Shown: positions 6,433-6,879 of the stretch, in pieces
How the letters are laid out: every line of letters starts with the position of its first letter
How positions within the stretch are numbered: the first letter of the stretch is position 1
From: Flavobacteriales bacterium UBA6969
Lineage (GTDB): Bacteria; Bacteroidota; Bacteroidia; Flavobacteriales_D; Sanyastnellaceae
Reading direction: 5' to 3'
NCBI GenBank assembly: GCA_002448555.1
Contig: DJYV01000131.1
Span: forward strand, 709 to 7,587
Length of the DNA: 6,879 bases
Notes under the pieces: generated by a model
Databases searched by the model: none
What the model was told of the DNA's origin: nothing
The model's input: only the letters and a program-made list of their open reading frames with translations
Position numbers and translations under genes: made by a program

Positions 6433-6879
6433 CTATTTGCCTTGAATGTAATGCTCAATGGCCATAGTCATGGAAGGCGCCTGGGGAGTTGGAGCTGAAA
6501 TGTCAATGCGCAAGTCGGCCTCCTCCGCGGCTTTGGCGGTTGTCGGACCAAAGGTTGCGATGCGCGTTTCGCCCTGTTCGAAATCTGGGAAATTCTTGAA
6601 CAGGCTCTCGATGCCGCTTGGGCTATAGAATACGAGGCAATCGTACTTGACGTCGCTCAAGTCACTCAGGTCGCTGCAGACGGTGCGGTACATCATGGCC
6701 CGGCTGTAGTTGATGCTGGCTTCGTCGAGTAGCTTCGGAATGGATGGCTTCATCAAATCACTGCACGGCAGCAAAAACTTCTCCTGCTTGTGCTTTTTGA
6801 TGCTGTCCATGAGGTCCTGAAAGCGGTGCTTCCCAAAGAAAATCTTGCGCTTGCGGTACACCACGTATTTCTGCAGGTA
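6433..6879 (-). CDS. hemD: Uroporphyrinogen-III synthase, C-terminal part (5' end beyond window)
   Basis: HemD closes and rearranges hydroxymethylbilane to uroporphyrinogen III, the common precursor of haem, sirohaem and corrinoids, in the cytoplasm. The 148 visible residues stay open to the right edge. They begin YLQKYVVYRKRKIFFG, an internal conserved segment of Bacteroidota HemD, so an apparent GTG start at 6864 is only an internal Val codon. Further marks are EKFLLPCSD, AMMYRTVCSDLSDLSDVKYD, FYSPSGIESLF, RIATFGPTTAKAAEEADLRI and SAPTPQAPSMTMAIEHYI. The family length in this phylum is near 250, so about 100 N-terminal residues are missing. The short SDL-SDL-SDV repeat is a normal family feature. 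It is the first visible gene of the minus-strand operon; the promoter lies outside the window. Confidence 0.94.
   Translation of the reverse strand, partial: YLQKYVVYRKRKIFFGKHRFQDLMDSIKKHKQEKFLLPCSDLMKPSIPKLLDEASINYSRAMMYRTVCSDLSDLSDVKYDCLVFYSPSGIESLFKNFPDFEQGETRIATFGPTTAKAAEEADLRIDISAPTPQAPSMTMAIEHYIQGK

Larger units (their letters stand above)
2773..6879 (-). other. Operon hemD-rnpA-ctpA-O-antigen ligase-like gene
   Basis: Four same-strand genes are packed with junctions of +6 nt (hemD/rnpA), -8 nt (rnpA/ctpA) and +2 nt (ctpA/ligase-like), with no room for separate promoters between the coding sequences. One transcript with coupled translation is the simplest reading. The first three form a familiar Flavobacteriia neighbourhood; the fourth adds an envelope-glycan function. 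Co-transcription is inferred from spacing alone. Confidence 0.75.

Noticed and set aside
6656..6682. Short in-frame repeat coding SDL-SDL-SDV in hemD
   Set aside because: Similar residues are found at this place in other Bacteroidota HemD proteins, so it is not a recent repeat expansion.
6433..6864. A complete 143-residue protein starting at GTG 6864
   Set aside because: The frame continues to the window edge and the residues upstream of that GTG (YLQKYV) belong to the conserved HemD sequence, so this is a partial hemD.

Overview
The window looks like chromosomal core sequence from a member of Bacteroidota, most probably a Flavobacteriia-like lineage with a fairly GC-rich genome (G+C is above half by eye, high for that group). 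Four things point there. The HemD C-terminus is of the Bacteroidota type (segments such as YLQKYVVYRKRKIFFG and SAPTPQAPSMTMA). The order hemD-rnpA-ctpA is one I associate with Flavobacteriia. No start codon has a Shine-Dalgarno sequence. A TTG-N19-TAnnTTTG promoter of the Bacteroidota sigma-A type sits in front of purD. I cannot name a genus.

Layout. Positions 1-890 (minus) hold the 5' two thirds of purD (purine synthesis), cut by the left window edge. Positions 891-999 are a divergent intergenic region with the purD promoter. Positions 1000-2805 (plus) encode a 601-residue protein that fuses a family-2 glycosyltransferase to a full-length family-9 (heptosyltransferase-like) glycosyltransferase. 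From the right edge, a compact minus-strand operon runs toward it: hemD (partial, 6433-6879), rnpA (5995-6426, TTG start), ctpA (4335-6002, S41 protease) and an O-antigen ligase/polymerase-like membrane protein (2773-4332). The junctions are 6 nt apart, an 8-nt overlap, and 2 nt apart. The tail of the last gene overlaps the tail of the glycosyltransferase gene by 33 nt, so nearly every base is coding.

How the genes fit together. The dual glycosyltransferase and the O-antigen ligase-like protein both point to cell-envelope glycan (LPS or other surface polysaccharide) assembly, one on the cytoplasmic side and one at the periplasmic face of the inner membrane. They lie tail to tail, so they are not co-transcribed. 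The ligase-like gene is instead the last gene of a housekeeping operon for tetrapyrrole synthesis, tRNA 5' maturation and periplasmic proteolysis. purD is an unrelated housekeeping gene transcribed divergently.

I saw no mobile element, CRISPR array, tRNA, rRNA or defence system. There is no stretch over about 110 bases without a gene. I do not think an undescribed system is present. The most unusual items are the GT2-GT9 fusion, the placement of the ligase-like gene, and the apparently leaderless purD promoter.
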